Positions 9,487 to 17,315 of a DNA stretch of 64,000 bases are shown in pieces. The notes beneath the pieces were generated by a model, which was given only the letters and a program-made list of their open reading frames with translations, did no database searches and was not told where the DNA came from. The stretch is taken from NCBI GenBank assembly GCA_037190225.1, contig JBBCJL010000006.1, positions 682,001 through 746,000 on the forward strand, written 5' to 3'. Both the position numbers and the translations under genes were made by a program. This DNA comes from MKSF01 sp037190225 (GTDB taxonomy: Bacteria > Bacteroidota > Bacteroidia > Chitinophagales > Chitinophagaceae). Numbering within the stretch: position 1 is the first letter of the stretch; the number at the start of each line of letters is the position of its first letter.

Positions 9487-9843
9487 CTATATGTAGGCAA
9501 CAAAGCTATTATATGGAAACTGTATGTATAAGCAGCAAAGTATGACAGAGATTCCTCACATCCGTTCGGAATGACCTGCAGAAGAAATATGCGTATCTGT
9601 AATAACAAGTTATTTCCTATAAGGAAGAGGCACTAAATTTAACTGACTATCTAGGCAAGCAACAAAAGTCATTCTATGAAGACTGTAGGGATAAGCTGCA
9701 AAGGATGACAGAGATTCCTCACATCCGTTCGGAATGACCACAGGCACTGTAGTATCTTTTGGCAGCGAAAACGTTCCCTGACCCACAGAGCGCACACTTT
9801 CCAGCGAAACGTATCTGTAATAACAAGTTATTTCCTGTAAGGA
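9487..9843. repeat. Two diverged copies of an intergenic repeat
   Basis: Copy one (about 9487-9625) and copy two (about 9653-9843) share several blocks in the same order: GCAACAAA, ATGGAAACTGTA or ATGAAGACTGTA, a shared 30-base core starting GACAGAGATTCCTCACATCC and ending CGGAATGACC, then CGTATCTGTAATAACAAGTT and ATTTCCTxTAAGGA. Copy two is longer, with extra sequence between core and tail. The core resembles the interspersed non-coding repeats with a GTCATTCCGAACG-type motif found in many bacterial genomes. No gene is present in 9364-9975. Confidence 0.75.
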
Positions 9844-9975
9844 GATAATCACTAAATATTAATTTACCGGCTTAAATATAAAACAGCCGGAAATTCCGGC
9901 TGCTCTTTCACCATACCGCTTATAGCGATACGTGCATTTAATGCTTATATGCCCTTTCTGCCTGGGCTACAATTC

Positions 9976-10146
9976 CTATTCCAGCGGCTTTCTGCCCGAA
10001 ATAATATTGTACAATATCACAATAATTGCAATTACAAGCAAAATATGGATCAGGTTCCCCATTCCCATTCCATTACCAATTCCAGCCAAACCTAAAATCC
10101 AGACAATAATACATATTACTGCCACTAACCAAAGAATACTTCTCAT
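9976..10146 (-). CDS. Small Lmo0937-like two-helix membrane protein
   Basis: A 56-residue protein begins MRSILWLVAVICIIVWILGL, continues with a glycine-rich turn (AGIGNGMGMGN) and a second hydrophobic segment (LIHILLVIAIIVILYNIISG) and ends RKPLE. This layout is that of the Lmo0937 family of tiny membrane proteins, which in many bacteria are induced by stress but have no settled function. I prefer the ATG at 10146 over one 60 bases upstream because family members start directly at the first helix. Confidence 0.75.
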   Translation of the reverse strand: MRSILWLVAVICIIVWILGLAGIGNGMGMGNLIHILLVIAIIVILYNIISGRKPLE

Positions 10147-10807
10147 ATAAATAGATTTTAGTGAACATAAATAAAATTCAGATAATATATAACTATAACA
10201 AATCATCTGGCATTTGGTTCACCATGTCTCCCGGTAAAATATTTCCGGGATCATTATTCTCCCCCTGGAAGGTCTTCCTGCCGTACCGTTCAATACCGGC
10301 TCCTGCAGGATTACAGGGACATATCCTGCCTGCTGATACCGAAATTCTAATTATTTCATAAAGATTCTTTATTTCCAAAGACGCATGCTATCGTTCTTTG
10401 GATTCTACATTCTCGTTCAACTATGTATAACTTATTAATGATATACTATGAATAAAATGCAGTATTGCTGATCGTCCTCATCCTATCCCTTTTGCCTGCT
10501 GTAGTAAAGAGATGCTACACCGGCAGCGGCACCGTTACCGGTAACCAGCTGCGGTGCATATCAACGGGATCATTACCCTGGAGAACGGAAAGTTCAATAC
10601 CACCATTCAGCCGAATTAAAATCCACAGCAATACTGTCGCTCATTCAATACACCCGGCATGACCGGCTGCAGCGTAAGCTTATAACCCTAATATGGCGGA
10701 AAGCACCGGCTATCACTGCATTGAGGCTTCAGCAGCATTCATCCACCCCGGTAAGATACGCCAGGAACAGCAGCTGCGATCATTTTACGGGCGGCGTATG
10801 GCTGCCG
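10147..10807. other. Interval without a supported gene
   Basis: About 660 bases. On the plus strand at about 10548-10617 a short frame reads AVHINGIITLENGKFNTTIQPN before a stop. This resembles a single beta-strand repeat of secreted Bacteroidota surface proteins and may be a decayed fragment. Stops interrupt all longer frames. Nothing else is recognised. Confidence 0.35.
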
Positions 10808-11368
10808 CTAATGCCTTACGTCCTGCTGATACTGTCTGTAATAGGCATTGAAGAATTGATAATAGAAATATGCTGCAAGGAGCACAATGAGCATATAGAA
10901 TATTCCCGGAATTCCCAAGGCATACCAGGAGCGATAAGCGGGGCTGTATATCAGCATCAAAGTGGATGTTCCTACAATATAACTGATACCGATAAGTATG
11001 CCGGATGCCACATATCCCGTACTGGCTATGAGGAAGCCTTTGGAGCGGGGCAGACGCCAGAGAATGCCGGAGAAGGAATGTATATCCCCATACATCATAT
11101 AGGAGATAAGCTCTTTACGGCTCAATCCGGGCTGTTCAGGCGGCTGCGGCTTAAAGCGAAACATATAGTAATACAGGCAGGCAATAATGAGCAGGCTCAG
11201 CAATAACTGCAAAGCGATCATAAAGGTCCAGCCAGCTCCCAGGAACTTTACAACGGGGTTCAGCTCTTTGTCCAGCGCCGGCGTGTACATGCTTGTAGTA
11301 TACATATCATATACCCTTCCTGCCAGTATAAGCAATGCCAATGCTCTAAATTTTATGATTTTGCCCAT
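10808..11368 (-). CDS. Multi-pass membrane protein of unknown function, third gene of ECF operon
   Basis: The 186-residue protein has about four hydrophobic segments (FRALALLILAGRVYD, FMIALQLLLSLLIIACLYYYM, GFLIASTGYVASGILIGISYIVG, IPGIFYMLIVLLAAYFYYQFF). A polar loop with KPQPPEQPGLSRKELISYMM lies in the middle. I do not recognise the family. It starts 5 bases after the stop of the 205-residue membrane protein, so it is probably cotranscribed with it and with the ECF sigma gene, and may help sense an envelope signal. That role is inference from position. Confidence 0.6.
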   Translation of the reverse strand: MGKIIKFRALALLILAGRVYDMYTTSMYTPALDKELNPVVKFLGAGWTFMIALQLLLSLLIIACLYYYMFRFKPQPPEQPGLSRKELISYMMYGDIHSFSGILWRLPRSKGFLIASTGYVASGILIGISYIVGTSTLMLIYSPAYRSWYALGIPGIFYMLIVLLAAYFYYQFFNAYYRQYQQDVRH

Positions 11369-11373
11369 ATAGT

Positions 11374-11991
11374 TTAGTTTTCGGCCCGGTAATTTTTAAG
11401 TTCTGACAGTATTGTATTCAGGTTTTTAATCTTTTTGTCATAGAGGTACTTGTTGATAAGTACAGTGGCCAGCATCGTACCTGAAATTCCCGCCAGGGCA
11501 TAGATCACAATAGTCTTTGTGTCCACAAATACATCAATATTGTGCATCACTTTCATCAACAGTGTAATGACAGGAATGATTAAAAAAGGGATGAGCGCCA
11601 GCTCCAGCTTCCGGGATCGCAGTATGATGAGACGGAGCTGTGTGAGCTGCTCCTGCAACACGATAAGGGGGGCGCCGTAGTGGTCTATGGCGTAAAATCG
11701 CTTTAACTTTCGGATGCCCAGAAGCAACTGAGCTGTAAGAACGAGGCAGCATACCAGCCCTGAAAAAAGGAATTTGGGCTGACCGGTATATTGCAGACTG
11801 ATCAACAGGAATACCGGAATGAGCACCGCAGCCAGTGCCGCACTCAGCTGTTCATAAAGAAGCGGTTTTTGGAGCTCCTTTCTGAAAGCATTAAGATTGG
11901 TGTTTCTTAGCAGGGCCTCATTAAGTTTCAGGTTTTCCGTGAGCTTATGCTCATACCGCAGCCATAGTGTTTTAAAATCATTGAGTTCCAT
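11374..11991 (-). CDS. Membrane protein next to ECF sigma factor, putative anti-sigma-like
   Basis: The 205-residue product has a cytoplasmic N-terminus of about 50 residues (MELNDFKTLWLRYEHKLTENLKLNEALL). Four hydrophobic helices follow (AALAAVLIPVFLLISL, FLFSGLVCCLVLTAQLLLGI, LELALIPFLIIPVITLLMKV, TIVIYALAGISGTMLATVLI), then a basic C-terminal helix (YLYDKKIKNLNTILSELKNYRAEN). The gene starts 7 bases after the sigma factor stop codon. Bacteroidota often place a membrane protein with a short cytoplasmic N-terminal domain here to restrain the sigma factor, but no ZAS-type zinc motif is visible, so anti-sigma function is inferred from context only. Confidence 0.6.
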   Translation of the reverse strand: MELNDFKTLWLRYEHKLTENLKLNEALLRNTNLNAFRKELQKPLLYEQLSAALAAVLIPVFLLISLQYTGQPKFLFSGLVCCLVLTAQLLLGIRKLKRFYAIDHYGAPLIVLQEQLTQLRLIILRSRKLELALIPFLIIPVITLLMKVMHNIDVFVDTKTIVIYALAGISGTMLATVLINKYLYDKKIKNLNTILSELKNYRAEN

Positions 11992-11998
11992 AAAATAT

Positions 11999-12481
11999 TT
12001 ACCTGTTATGAAAAAAGTCCTTTAGCCTGTTTTTAATCCGGTTTACTTTGGTGGCAACATTACTTTCAGTGATGCCAAGGATGTCAGCTATATCTTTATA
12101 TCTGAGATCTTCGAGGTACAGGAGCATTAATGCTTTGTCGAGATCATTAAGCTGCGCAATGAACCCGTAAAGCATCCGGATCTGCCGGTCCGTTTCTGTG
12201 TCATACTCGTTCGTAACCAGAGATACAAATACGTCATGGTCTATATTGTGCCTTTTGTTTTCCTTACGGTAAAATGAAATGGCGGTATTGAGCGCAATCC
12301 TGTATATCCAGGTAGACAACTGTACGCTTCCGTTGTACCGTGGCATGGCTATCCAGAGCTGTACCAATATATCCTGTTCCAGATCCCGGTGGTCGGCAGG
12401 ATTGTTGCAATAAGAATGACAAATTTTATAGATCAGGTGCCTGTACTCCCTAACCATTGAGATAAATTTTTCCTTGTCCAC
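11999..12481 (-). CDS. ECF-type RNA polymerase sigma-70 factor
   Basis: A 160-residue ECF sigma factor. Region 2 is seen in the N-terminal half: LIYKICHSYCNNPADHRDLEQDILVQLWIAMPRYNG, then STWIYRIALNTAISFYRKE. Region 4 is the C-terminal helix-turn-helix: DKALMLLYLEDLRYKDIADILGITESNVATKVNRIKNRLKDFF. It should direct RNA polymerase to a small set of genes. It heads a three-gene minus-strand operon with two membrane proteins downstream, spaced by 7 and 5 bases. Confidence 0.92.
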   Translation of the reverse strand: MDKEKFISMVREYRHLIYKICHSYCNNPADHRDLEQDILVQLWIAMPRYNGSVQLSTWIYRIALNTAISFYRKENKRHNIDHDVFVSLVTNEYDTETDRQIRMLYGFIAQLNDLDKALMLLYLEDLRYKDIADILGITESNVATKVNRIKNRLKDFFHNR

Positions 12482-12611
12482 GATAATCGGATTTGACCAG
12501 CTATATTATTATTCGCAGCTTTTCCAGATTTATCACAGTTTCTGAAAAATATTTTGCAGCAGCTGGTATGAACACATAAACAATCCTGATGTTTTCCTGC
12601 AGTGAACGAAG

Positions 12612-12722
12612 ACCTACGAAGCCCTAAATAACCTCAGTCCAATTGAATGGATAGAAAAATTGTTTCAGGATCCAGGGCGCCTGATGACAGAAAGCAGAAA
12701 ACGCTATTTTATGACTGCCTGA
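12612..12722 (+). pseudogene. Remnant of an integrase-core transposase C-terminus
   Basis: A short plus-strand frame reads TYEALNNLSPIEWIEKLFQD and ends ESRKRYFMTA before TGA at 12720. The RP-EALNNLSPxE pattern is the typical C-terminal tail of IS3-like DDE transposases. An upstream ERRP in another frame suggests a frameshift just before it. No start, no DDE core and no terminal repeats remain. It runs directly into the IS1-type remnant on the other strand. Confidence 0.45.
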
Positions 12723-12735
12723 AATCAGGGGCACT

Positions 12736-12951
12736 TACAGTCGAAGCGGAGATGTTCAGCAGCCGTGCTATGCTCCGTATACCACAGCCTTCTTTAAGAT
12801 GGGATGATATATTCCCGGGTACCGCAGGATGGCAACCGCGGTAAATATAAGATGAAACGTGCGTTCGTTTACACGATTTACAACGAAATCGTGGAGTTCC
12901 GGTATTACTTTTTCCATACCGGATGCAACCGCCACCACAATAAGGACACAT
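12736..12951 (-). pseudogene. Truncated IS1-type transposase N-terminus
   Basis: The minus-strand frame from ATG 12951 encodes a zinc-ribbon CPYCGGGC...CKSCKR followed by GCGIRSIARLLNISASTV, the same helix-turn-helix block (GLGIRSIARYLGISCTTV) as in the transposase at 17316-18032. Similarity stops near 12736 and the DDE catalytic core is missing. The break coincides with the end of the IS3-type remnant, pointing to nested or adjacent insertions followed by deletion. Confidence 0.7.
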
Positions 12952-13031
12952 AAAATATTTTTATAAAACAACAATTTAAGCACACCAGGTCATCAACAAC
13001 TGCATTTAAGGCTGGTTTTAGGGCCTAAAAA

Positions 13032-13063
13032 AAATTCGGGCGACCTGTGGATCGCCCGAATTT
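13032..13063. terminator. Terminator below the first orphan RHS cassette
   Basis: AAATTCGGGCGA (13032-13043) pairs perfectly with TCGCCCGAATTT (13052-13063) around an 8-base loop, with A-rich sequence on the low side giving a U-run for minus-strand transcripts. It lies about 90 bases beyond the stop of the lipoprotein gene. Confidence 0.7.
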
Positions 13064-13153
13064 ACATAAGTTGCAACTTAAAAAGTATTGATTTTAAAGG
13101 ATAGTACCGGTGCTTTGATGAAAAACAACAATTGAGTACATTACCCATTCCCC

Positions 13154-13720
13154 CTACCTTACCGTTTCATAGCTAATCACTCCTAATACCTCAAAGACTT
13201 TAACTTTCCGTATAGCATATACATTCTTTTTTCTGTCCAATAAATATTGATATTGATCGCAATCCAATAATAATGGTACTCTCCTTTTTTTAGATATTCC
13301 CCTATTAACGATCATCTTAACTTTACATAATTTATATGATGTCCCACAAAATGGGCGGATAGTTGTTGAATCATCAATCAACTCATAAGCTAGATCTAAT
13401 CCATTCTCAATATAACTGGAATTTAAATCAGTTCCCTTGTAAAATTTTGATTGCCTAATAAAATCAAGACTGTAGATAGTTCCATAATCTTCAATCTCAT
13501 TGTTTTTATTTACAGGAATTAGACTTTGGCCTTGAACTATTACTCCATTCCCAGTGTATGCATTTAAATACTGTTCAAAAAGGAAAAAGCCTTCAATCGT
13601 ATCATTTGCTTTCAATGAACTTTCCTTAAACGGTATTTTATAGGCAAAATGTTTCTGCATACAAGAATTAAGTATTAATATAAAGATACTTAACAGAATT
13701 AATTTAGTATTTTTTATCAT
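13154..13720 (-). CDS. Lipoprotein, putative immunity protein of orphan RHS tip 1
   Basis: The 188-residue protein has a lipoprotein signal (KLILLSIFILILNSC, lipobox cysteine at residue 20, then MQKHFAYK) and no domain I recognise. Its start overlaps the end of the orphan RHS tip gene by 17 bases, so the two are translationally coupled. In polymorphic toxin loci the gene directly after a tip normally encodes the specific immunity protein. Assignment here rests on position alone. Lipidation would place it on the periplasmic side of a membrane. Base composition is AT-rich like the tip and unlike the operon upstream. Confidence 0.6.
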   Translation of the reverse strand: MIKNTKLILLSIFILILNSCMQKHFAYKIPFKESSLKANDTIEGFFLFEQYLNAYTGNGVIVQGQSLIPVNKNNEIEDYGTIYSLDFIRQSKFYKGTDLNSSYIENGLDLAYELIDDSTTIRPFCGTSYKLCKVKMIVNRGISKKRRVPLLLDCDQYQYLLDRKKNVYAIRKVKVFEVLGVISYETVR

Positions 13721-14699
13721 AATCTACTCTATTATATTTAGAAGCGTTTTCAATAAGTTTACGAGTTTCACCTATATTAGGTTGCACCTTTAGGTCATTA
13801 TTAGAGTTCAAACTTTCTTCTTGAGTATAAAACATAATTCCGTCAACTTTGATATGTCTTTCTCCTAGCATATTGTGGGAACCCATTTCGTGAGATATTA
13901 CATTATCTGGGGCTAACTGAGTATGTCTAGGATTCAAAGTCACGGATCCAATCTTATCCGATAATGTTACTGTTGCATAAGCCCCAACATTATCCTCCAC
14001 ATCCACAGTTGGAGGCATATGTATCACACTTGCAATTCCTTCAGGACGTTCTTTTACTTTTGAGGGATTCTTTATCAGTTGAACGGTAACGTTATACTCA
14101 ACATTAATTTTATAGCCTATACCTTTATTATATTGTTTCTCTGAAATAAATTTTGGTTGAACTCCATTCACTGGCAGGTCTCTTACATATACAACTGTAT
14201 TACCCTTTGAAAATCTATCTGAAACTAATTGAGGATCCATATTTCGATAACGATCATTTAAATTGATATTATCAATAATATAGCCTTCGTGAACAATTTC
14301 AATTTTTGCTACTCTATCTTCTTTGTTTACATCTGTAACATTGATTCTGTGTAACCCTTTATGATCAATAGATTGTATAACATTATTTTCAGCAAAAGAG
14401 TAATTACTATTCCAAGGAAATTTAGAAGCATAGGGATCAATACTTAAAAACCGACCTAACCTGCTGTCATAGAATCTGGCGCCAAAATCCAGGCTGTTGC
14501 CTTTTCCTTTGATCTCATCATCTTGCTCCATCCCATTAAAGCCCATTCTATAATGCGTAGAACTTCCGTTCCGCTCCGGCATCGGCATACCAAACGGGTA
14601 ATAATCTGTAAAAGAGCTTAAGTTGGCACTAAGATACGCATACGCTCCGGAATCTCCGTCACCGGTCCCCGTCTTTTTATCCAGCACTGTCACGTTCAC
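13704..14699 (-). CDS. Orphan RHS core plus toxin tip 1 (metallopeptidase-like)
   Basis: This 331-residue frame lacks a proper start: it opens at a GTG inside a copy of the RHS core, and the homologous codons continue upstream to about 14722 without an ATG. Residues 1-115 match the core of the full RHS gene (LDKKTGTGDG, SSFTDYYPFGMPMPERNG, MGFNGMEQDDEIKGKGNSLD, FGARFYDSRLGRFLSIDP). After SIDHKG (about residue 115) the sequence is unrelated to the main tip and AT-rich. The motif HEMGSHNMLGERH (residues 270-282) resembles a metzincin zinc site but has shifted spacing. It is best read as a silent spare tip that could replace the main gene's tip by recombination in the core, as in known rhs and CDI loci. 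Confidence 0.8.
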   Translation of the reverse strand: MNVTVLDKKTGTGDGDSGAYAYLSANLSSFTDYYPFGMPMPERNGSSTHYRMGFNGMEQDDEIKGKGNSLDFGARFYDSRLGRFLSIDPYASKFPWNSNYSFAENNVIQSIDHKGLHRINVTDVNKEDRVAKIEIVHEGYIIDNINLNDRYRNMDPQLVSDRFSKGNTVVYVRDLPVNGVQPKFISEKQYNKGIGYKINVEYNVTVQLIKNPSKVKERPEGIASVIHMPPTVDVEDNVGAYATVTLSDKIGSVTLNPRHTQLAPDNVISHEMGSHNMLGERHIKVDGIMFYTQEESLNSNNDLKVQPNIGETRKLIENASKYNRVDYDKKY

Positions 14700-14722
14700 A
14701 TTCCCCAGGTGGTCTGTCAGCT
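14447..14722 (-). repeat. RHS core repeat, copy in orphan cassette 1
   Basis: About 275 bases nearly identical to 19598-19873 of the full RHS gene and related to 17104-17290 in orphan cassette 2. The upper boundary is sharp: similarity ends exactly after the codons for LTDHLGN at 14722. Confidence 0.85.
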
Positions 14723-14827
14723 GGTAACTACTACGCCAATTTTTACAACTTTTTTCAACAAGTCAAAGAACTAAAAAACTACTTACAACATCTACACAAA
14801 ATGCTTCTCTAAATTTAAGACAATTAC

Positions 14828-15505
14828 CTAAGCCCAAAAATATATCTTCAAACAAGCTATCAGCATCACTACACTTCTTGAAAAACAAATAGTTCTTCGG
14901 CTCAACCGTTTTAAATGAGTTCTTATAGTAAAGTTCTTTCTCTCAATATAATTGATCCTAAAAGATTGTACACGATGCAATGACTTTGAAATAAGATTCT
15001 TATAAATATTCAACCCATCTGTATAAATCCTTCGGGGATGCAATGCTAAAACACTATTCACTACTTTTTGAAAGTTCTCTTTGGTACGTTTACACACAAC
15101 CCAATCTATTACCTGCTTCGTTTTCCTATTGATAGCATACGTAATCCAGCAATAATTTGCAGGAATATTTTTACCGATATAGGTGTGCAACTCGTCTATT
15201 TCATATTCCTGATTTTGTTCGTTAACTATTGACTTTCGTATCGTAGCCGCTAGTTGTTTAATCTGGTATATGACATTGCTTGCCGAGATTCGTAAAAACC
15301 GTGATATGTTCCGAATACCCATACCTTCATTGTTTAAACGAACGATATTTACCCTATCCCGTTCAGTAACAAAGCGGTTTTTATAAACAGATCTTTGATA
15401 TTTGCAACATTGCTTGCAATAGTATTGTTGGATTGTATTACGGAACCCTTTCTTAATACAAGGTTCATCGCAGTATTTGCAGTGCACACGTGACGTTTTG
15501 AACAC
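14828..15505 (-). CDS. IS1-type DDE transposase A
   Basis: The 225-residue protein has an N-terminal zinc ribbon (CKYCDEPC...YYCKQCCKYQ), a helix-turn-helix (GMGIRNISRFLRISASNVIYQIKQ) and a DDE core: EIDELHTYIG, IYTDGLNIYKN and NYIERKNFTIRTHLKRLSRRT. Length and order fit the IS1 family transposase. The frame opens with GTG at 15505; no ATG is available before an upstream stop. I could not identify terminal inverted repeats or a target duplication, so element boundaries are not given. It sits between the two orphan RHS cassettes in the same orientation. Confidence 0.85.
   Translation of the reverse strand: MFKTSRVHCKYCDEPCIKKGFRNTIQQYYCKQCCKYQRSVYKNRFVTERDRVNIVRLNNEGMGIRNISRFLRISASNVIYQIKQLAATIRKSIVNEQNQEYEIDELHTYIGKNIPANYCWITYAINRKTKQVIDWVVCKRTKENFQKVVNSVLALHPRRIYTDGLNIYKNLISKSLHRVQSFRINYIERKNFTIRTHLKRLSRRTICFSRSVVMLIACLKIYFWA
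15490..15505. repeat. 16-base direct repeat, copy 1
   Basis: GTGACGTTTTGAACAC is repeated exactly at 15649-15664. This copy covers the GTG start and first codons of transposase A on the minus strand. Confidence 0.9.
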
Positions 15506-15554
15506 AAAGAAAATAAAAATGCAGCTATAAGGCTATTTCAGAACTTATAAAACA

Positions 15555-15584
15555 AAAACAGAAGGTTGAGAAACCTTCCGTTTT
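15555..15584 (-). terminator. Terminator below orphan RHS cassette 2
   Basis: GAAGGTT (15561-15567) pairs with AACCTTC around a short loop, flanked by AAAACA and CGTTTT which extend the stem imperfectly. It lies about 90 bases past the stop of the 192-residue partner gene and before transposase A. Confidence 0.6.
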
Positions 15585-15648
15585 ATCCATTCAAATTGAT
15601 AAAGATTATTTATTATCAACAATAAATACATAATCCTTTTAAATCAAG

Positions 15649-15664
15649 TGACGTTTTGAACACT
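15649..15664. repeat. 16-base direct repeat, copy 2
   Basis: Exact copy of GTGACGTTTTGAACAC (15490-15505), 159 bases away, placed just after the stop of the orphan cassette 2 partner gene. Confidence 0.9.
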
Positions 15665-15672
15665 GCCCTGCC

Positions 15673-16251
15673 CTACTTATCACATCTAACTATCTCCTGT
15701 AAAAAAGTATATTCTCTTTCAACAAAATTTCTTTTACCATTAGAATAATATTCTTTCACATTTAAATCTTTTTTTTCATAAACAGGAAACGATATTAAAT
15801 ATGTATGTTTTTGAAACAAATGAAATTGGGAATTACTATTTAAGAAACACAAACTTAAGGAATGTGGGATTTTTAAATCGTCCTTATAGTGTTTACTGTT
15901 TGTATTAAAATACAACTCAAAAGTGGGAAAATTTGTAATATAGCATTTACCATTTAAGATAATTCTCATAGGTACAAGATGTACTCTCTCTAAATATTGT
16001 AATTGAGATTCACTAAAATGCCCAAATACAAAAGAGGTATCTTTCTTATCAAAAAAGAACTCTACTTCCTCTTGGTCAATAATCAAAAAAAACTTTTCAA
16101 TCTTCCCTAAATTTTTACTGGTTTTACTCAATTTATCGCTATTACAGCTAATATATAATTTTACAATTTCGTCACTAGCTAATGAGGAAAAGCATATGCT
16201 CATTAAAAACAACAATAGGGAGAGTTTTAGAAATTTAGTTATAATATACAT
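15673..16251 (-). CDS. Exported protein, putative immunity protein of orphan RHS tip 2
   Basis: The 192-residue protein has an N-terminal signal peptide (KFLKLSLLLFLMSICFSSLAS) and a mature part with alternating beta strands (FFLIIDQEEVEFFFDKKDTS, RIILNGKCYITNFPTFELYF). No family is recognised. It starts 19 bases after the stop of orphan tip 2, is AT-rich, and is followed by a hairpin. By position it should be the cognate immunity protein, acting in the periplasm if the signal is used. No sequence motif confirms this. Confidence 0.58.
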   Translation of the reverse strand: MYIITKFLKLSLLLFLMSICFSSLASDEIVKLYISCNSDKLSKTSKNLGKIEKFFLIIDQEEVEFFFDKKDTSFVFGHFSESQLQYLERVHLVPMRIILNGKCYITNFPTFELYFNTNSKHYKDDLKIPHSLSLCFLNSNSQFHLFQKHTYLISFPVYEKKDLNVKEYYSNGKRNFVEREYTFLQEIVRCDK

Positions 16252-16270
16252 AATTCTTAATTTAAAATAA

Positions 16271-17242
16271 TCAATTTATATTGGTACGGACTTTTTCAAA
16301 CTTCTTCCAAGTTGACCCGCTTCTTCCTTTAAGCATATTTTTAGCTTCATTTCCACCTATCGTACCCATTCTTTCGGTATTATGTCGCTTTGGTTCAAGT
16401 ATCTGATCATAAAAATTTATTGAACCATCTTGAGCTCGGTTATCTTTTTTTGTTTGAGGGTCAACATTTTGACCATTCAATCCATAAATTACATTAATTC
16501 GATTATTTGGAAAAAGCTCATTAACATCCTGTTCACTCGGATCATCTGCACTAAATATTTCAATCGCAGGATTTCCATTTTGATCCACAACATCAAAAAC
16601 ACCGGTCAAATGTGAGTGTATACTTATATCTGACGAAGGAATTTTCTGACTTCTTCTTCCTTCTCTATATTCCAATGGACCAGGTATAAAGTTTCCATTT
16701 TCATTTCTGTTCATATAAGTAGAATATTCTCCAACTTTTATTTCTTTACTTGTAAGCGTTTCATCTAAAACTTTGTACAAATAAGATAGTACATCTCTAT
16801 TAACTGTAAGATAACCCATTGGAGTTCCATCTGTGTATGCAGGAACATCTGCAGCAGCATTCGTTCTTGTCATAAATTGAACATATTGGCCCTGATTAGA
16901 AAAAGAGAGAATTTCTTTTTTCAATTTCACATCAGTAACTTTTGCTAAAAGATTATTGTTTACTCCATCTGTTCCAATCCACTTTCCATTATAAAAAAAC
17001 TCAGTACTACCAGAAGGGTCCGTAAAAATTAAAGGATTATTCAAAAAGGCCTTATATACAGACTGTCCTGGTTGTAACTTAAATTCAGGATCAATACTTA
17101 AAAACCGACCTAACCTGCTATCATACATCCTCGCCCCAAAATCCAAACTATTACCTTTGCCTTTGATCTCATCATCCTTCTCCACCCCGTTAAAGCCCAT
17201 CCTATAATGTGAAACACTTCCGTTCCTTCCCGGCATTGGCAT
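16271..17242 (-). CDS. Orphan RHS core plus toxin tip 2 (JAB/JAMM-like motif)
   Basis: The 323-residue frame begins at an ATG within the RHS core; core homology extends upstream to about 17290 without a better start. Residues 1-78 match the core (MPMPGRNG, MGFNGVEKDDEIKGKGNS, LDFGARMYDSRLGRFLSIDP, FTDPSGS). The tip that follows is unrelated to the other two. It contains SDISIHSHLTGVF (H209, H211) and SADDPSEQD (S231, D234), an HxH...SxxD pattern like the zinc site of JAB/JAMM peptidases, with candidate upstream glutamates E171 or E191. The spacing from HSH to SxxD is longer than usual, so the assignment is tentative. The tip is AT-rich and followed at 19 bases by its putative immunity gene. 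Confidence 0.78.
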   Translation of the reverse strand: MPMPGRNGSVSHYRMGFNGVEKDDEIKGKGNSLDFGARMYDSRLGRFLSIDPEFKLQPGQSVYKAFLNNPLIFTDPSGSTEFFYNGKWIGTDGVNNNLLAKVTDVKLKKEILSFSNQGQYVQFMTRTNAAADVPAYTDGTPMGYLTVNRDVLSYLYKVLDETLTSKEIKVGEYSTYMNRNENGNFIPGPLEYREGRRSQKIPSSDISIHSHLTGVFDVVDQNGNPAIEIFSADDPSEQDVNELFPNNRINVIYGLNGQNVDPQTKKDNRAQDGSINFYDQILEPKRHNTERMGTIGGNEAKNMLKGRSGSTWKKFEKVRTNIN

Positions 17243-17290
17243 ACCGAAAGGATAATAATCTGTAAAAGAACTGATATTGGTACTAAGATA
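17104..17290 (-). repeat. RHS core repeat, copy in orphan cassette 2
   Basis: About 190 bases related to 19600-19790 and 14450-14640. This copy is more diverged (PGRNG instead of PERNG) and is cut at its upper end near 17290, where sequence belonging to the neighbouring insertion element begins. Confidence 0.8.
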
Positions 17291-17315
17291 TATATATTTT
17301 TGGTTTGTGAACCTA

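Noticed and set aside
9487..9843. CRISPR array
   Set aside because: Only two long, diverged copies, with no short regular repeats or spacers and no cas genes nearby.
13032..13063. Hairpin considered as an insertion-element inverted repeat
   Set aside because: Stem, loop and A/T flanks fit an intrinsic terminator below the orphan cassette, and no matching copy is found at the other end of any element.
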